From the NCBI GenBank assembly GCA_963693635.1, contig CAVOBC010000085.1, forward strand, positions 1 through 14,979: a stretch of DNA of 14,979 bases, given 5' to 3'. Of the stretch, positions 13,776 through 14,979 are shown in pieces. Numbering within the stretch: position 1 is the stretch's first letter; each line of letters starts with the position of its first letter. The notes under the pieces were generated by a model, which saw nothing but the letters and a program-made list of their open reading frames with translations, was not told the DNA's origin and searched no databases. Both the position numbers and the translations under genes were made by a program. The DNA comes from CAVOBC01 sp963693635. Its GTDB lineage: Bacteria; Pseudomonadota; Gammaproteobacteria; Pseudomonadales; Azotimanducaceae.

Positions 13776-14471
13776 TCAGTTGGTTGAAGCAACACCCAAC
13801 ACGAGCACCTCCGCATCAGCCTCCGCATCAGCCTCCGCATCAGCCTCCGCATCAGCCTCCGCATCAGCCTCCGCATCCGCGCCGGCATCCAGCACCAACG
13901 TCTGACCAGCCGGCAATCGCAGCCAGTCGTGCCTCGTCAACGCCTCATCGCCCGCCGCCACGTCACCATTCAGGACAAAAACCTCAACACCGTCGGCATA
14001 TGCACCGCTGAACGTCTCGCCCGCCCGGATGCGAGCGATGCCTTCGGTCCGGCCACTACCCGGGAGCAAGCGCCAGTCACCCCAGGTCTCCGGGCTCGCA
14101 GTCACTTCCGCCGCGCCAACCGCTACACGCTCCGATCCCGGGTACTGCCTCAGGCGCACTAAGATCAGGCTGCCGTCCTCCGAAAACAGCGCGTGCTCAA
14201 ATCCCTCGGGATTCAGCAAAAGCTGCCGGCTGGCCAGTCGCCGACGTGGTCGCTGAAGACGCCTTCGAGCACCCATATCTCTTCACCATCCGGATGACCG
14301 TGGGCCGGGAATCGCGCCCGGCAGGTACCGGACGATAGACGTCACCTGGCCTGATTCAGCCTCGCCTCTCAGAAAGAATCGCTTGCGCTCGACAAGGCCC
14401 GACGGCGACGGCGTGTATTCCATCGCCGCAGATCGCATGATGGCTGGTTTGCTCATATCGCTATTGATCAT
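13776..14471 (-). pseudogene. ChrR-like cupin protein, two frameshifts and an ADAE repeat expansion
   Basis: A bicupin of the kind found in ChrR anti-sigma factors and free-standing relatives, which bind a metal in a beta-barrel. The ATG at 14471 follows AGGGAG by five bases. The first frame gives the N-terminus through SIVRYLPGA. After one extra base near 14314 the frame continues with the metal-binding motif FPAHGHPDGEEIWVLEGVF. After one missing base in a run of four A (14218-14221) it continues LLLNPEGFEHALFSEDGSLI and on to GVEVFVLNGDVAAGDEALTR with the tail LRLPAGQTLVLDAG. Six ADAE units are then inserted before VLVLG. With both shifts repaired, the HxH...E motif and length look normal, so this is a recent pseudogene or contains two assembly errors. 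It is divergent from the CoA-transferase gene. Confidence 0.75.
13813..13872. repeat. 12-bp perfect tandem repeat, five copies
   Basis: Unit GCATCAGCCTCC at 13813-13824 and every 12 bp to 13872, with a degenerate sixth copy at 13873-13884. It reads ADAE on the minus strand, inside a beta-strand region of the cupin near its C-terminus, and preserves the frame. The perfect copies point to recent expansion. It is not CRISPR, as there are no spacers. Confidence 0.96.
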
Positions 14472-14653
14472 CGCGTCTCCCTAACCGGTTACTTCCTTAG
14501 CCCGTCTAGTCCCCGAGCACCGCCACTTGACTCTGAATCAACGCTGACACGAAACTCAGGTCGCGACAATTGAGCGTCAGACGTGCTACATCACCAATGC
14601 CGATGCAAATACCGCAGTCTCAACTACAGCAACACAAGAAAAAAGGAATATGC
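14472..14653. promoter_or_regulatory. Divergent spacer between the cupin and the CoA-transferase
   Basis: 182 bp that must carry both promoters. The ribosome sites are visible: AGGGAG for the minus-strand cupin and AAGGAA (14643-14648) for the plus-strand gene. I find no convincing -35/-10 pair or operator. Confidence 0.4.
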
Positions 14654-14979
14654 ATGGCTGGCCCACTTGACGGAATCCGGGTCATCGACCTCACTACGAT
14701 CTACTCCGGTCCCATCTGCACCTCCATCCTGGGCGACCAGGGGGCCGACGTCGTCAAGGTGGAGTCTCCCACCGGTGACTTCATGCGCAACGCGCAGGAC
14801 ATCTCGCGCAACGGTGTCAGCGGCGCGTTTGCCATGCTGAATCGAAACAAGCGCTCGATCGTCATCGACCTCTCGACCGACGACGGCAAAGACATCCTGA
14901 AAGACCTCGTCAAAACTGCCGACGTCGTCGTTGAGAATTACCGGCCCGGTGTCATGGAGCGCCTCGGCATCGGCTATGA
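14654..14979 (+). CDS. Class III CoA-transferase (CaiB/BaiF family), 3'-truncated by the window edge
   Basis: The first 108 codons of a CaiB/BaiF-type enzyme, which moves CoA between carboxylic acids; relatives such as alpha-methylacyl-CoA racemase isomerise branched acyl-CoAs. The ATG at 14654 has AAGGAA upstream at proper spacing. The N-terminus is unmistakable: MAGPLDGIRVIDLTTIYSGP then CTSILGDQGADVVKVESP and TGDFMRN, followed by AMLNRNKRSIVIDLSTDDGK, TADVVVENYRPGVMERLG. The catalytic Asp of the family lies further along, beyond the edge, so activity cannot be checked. It is divergent from the cupin pseudogene. With the PhyH and MaoC-like genes it suggests acyl-CoA chemistry, but the substrate is unknown. 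Confidence 0.93.
   Translation, partial: MAGPLDGIRVIDLTTIYSGPICTSILGDQGADVVKVESPTGDFMRNAQDISRNGVSGAFAMLNRNKRSIVIDLSTDDGKDILKDLVKTADVVVENYRPGVMERLGIGY

Noticed and set aside
13813..13884. Possible CRISPR array
   Set aside because: The 12-bp units are directly adjacent with no spacers and lie in frame in a cupin gene.
13612..14011. Plus-strand frames through the 12-bp repeat, rich in Ser-Ala or Pro-His-Gln
   Set aside because: They owe their length to the repeat, lack ribosome sites, and oppose a recognisable cupin.

Overview
The window is GC-rich bacterial chromosome with little space between genes, most likely from an uncultured gammaproteobacterium. The evidence is a near-consensus enterobacterial-type LexA box, a cytochrome b561 gene followed by yceI in the same order as E. 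coli yceJ-yceI, and clear Shine-Dalgarno sites ahead of several genes. This placement is inference. Nothing in the window, such as an rRNA gene, fixes the taxon.

Layout. (1) 1-625: the C-terminal part of a PhyH-family (phytanoyl-CoA dioxygenase-like) Fe(II)/2-oxoglutarate oxygenase. (2) 5483-666, minus strand: an apparent operon with two ABC half-exporters overlapping by 4 bp, then cytochrome b561, then a secreted YceI protein. The half-exporters carry complementary defects, so they look like one heterodimeric pump. (3) 5484-5995: a repeat-bearing intergenic region. (4) 5996-10868: an accessory metabolic stretch with an extended SDR reductase, a small unrecognised repeat protein behind a candidate operator, two divergent PhyH oxygenases and a MaoC-like double-hotdog protein. 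(5) 10908-11023: a MITE- or REP-like palindromic element that contains a two-way terminator. (6) 12409-11024: a MATE efflux pump. (7) 12510-14471: a graveyard of minus-strand pseudogenes: a LysR-type regulator remnant fused to the N-terminal part of a DUF222/13E12 (HNH-type) protein, then a ChrR-like cupin broken by two frameshifts. (8) 14654-end: the start of a class III (CaiB/BaiF) CoA-transferase.

How the genes may work together. Three PhyH oxygenases, a reductase, a hotdog hydratase-like protein and a CoA-transferase are the parts of a CoA-thioester route for oxidising branched or isoprenoid-like carbon. No substrate can be read from the sequence, and the genes are not one operon. ABC and MATE pumps flank them.

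Two patterns stand out. First, short tandem duplications (units of 8-22 bp, 2-5 copies) occur at eight places, and those inside coding sequence are multiples of three. Second, a LexA/SOS box with a good -10 hexamer sits just upstream of the decayed DUF222 gene, echoing the known SOS control of 13E12 genes in Mycobacterium tuberculosis.
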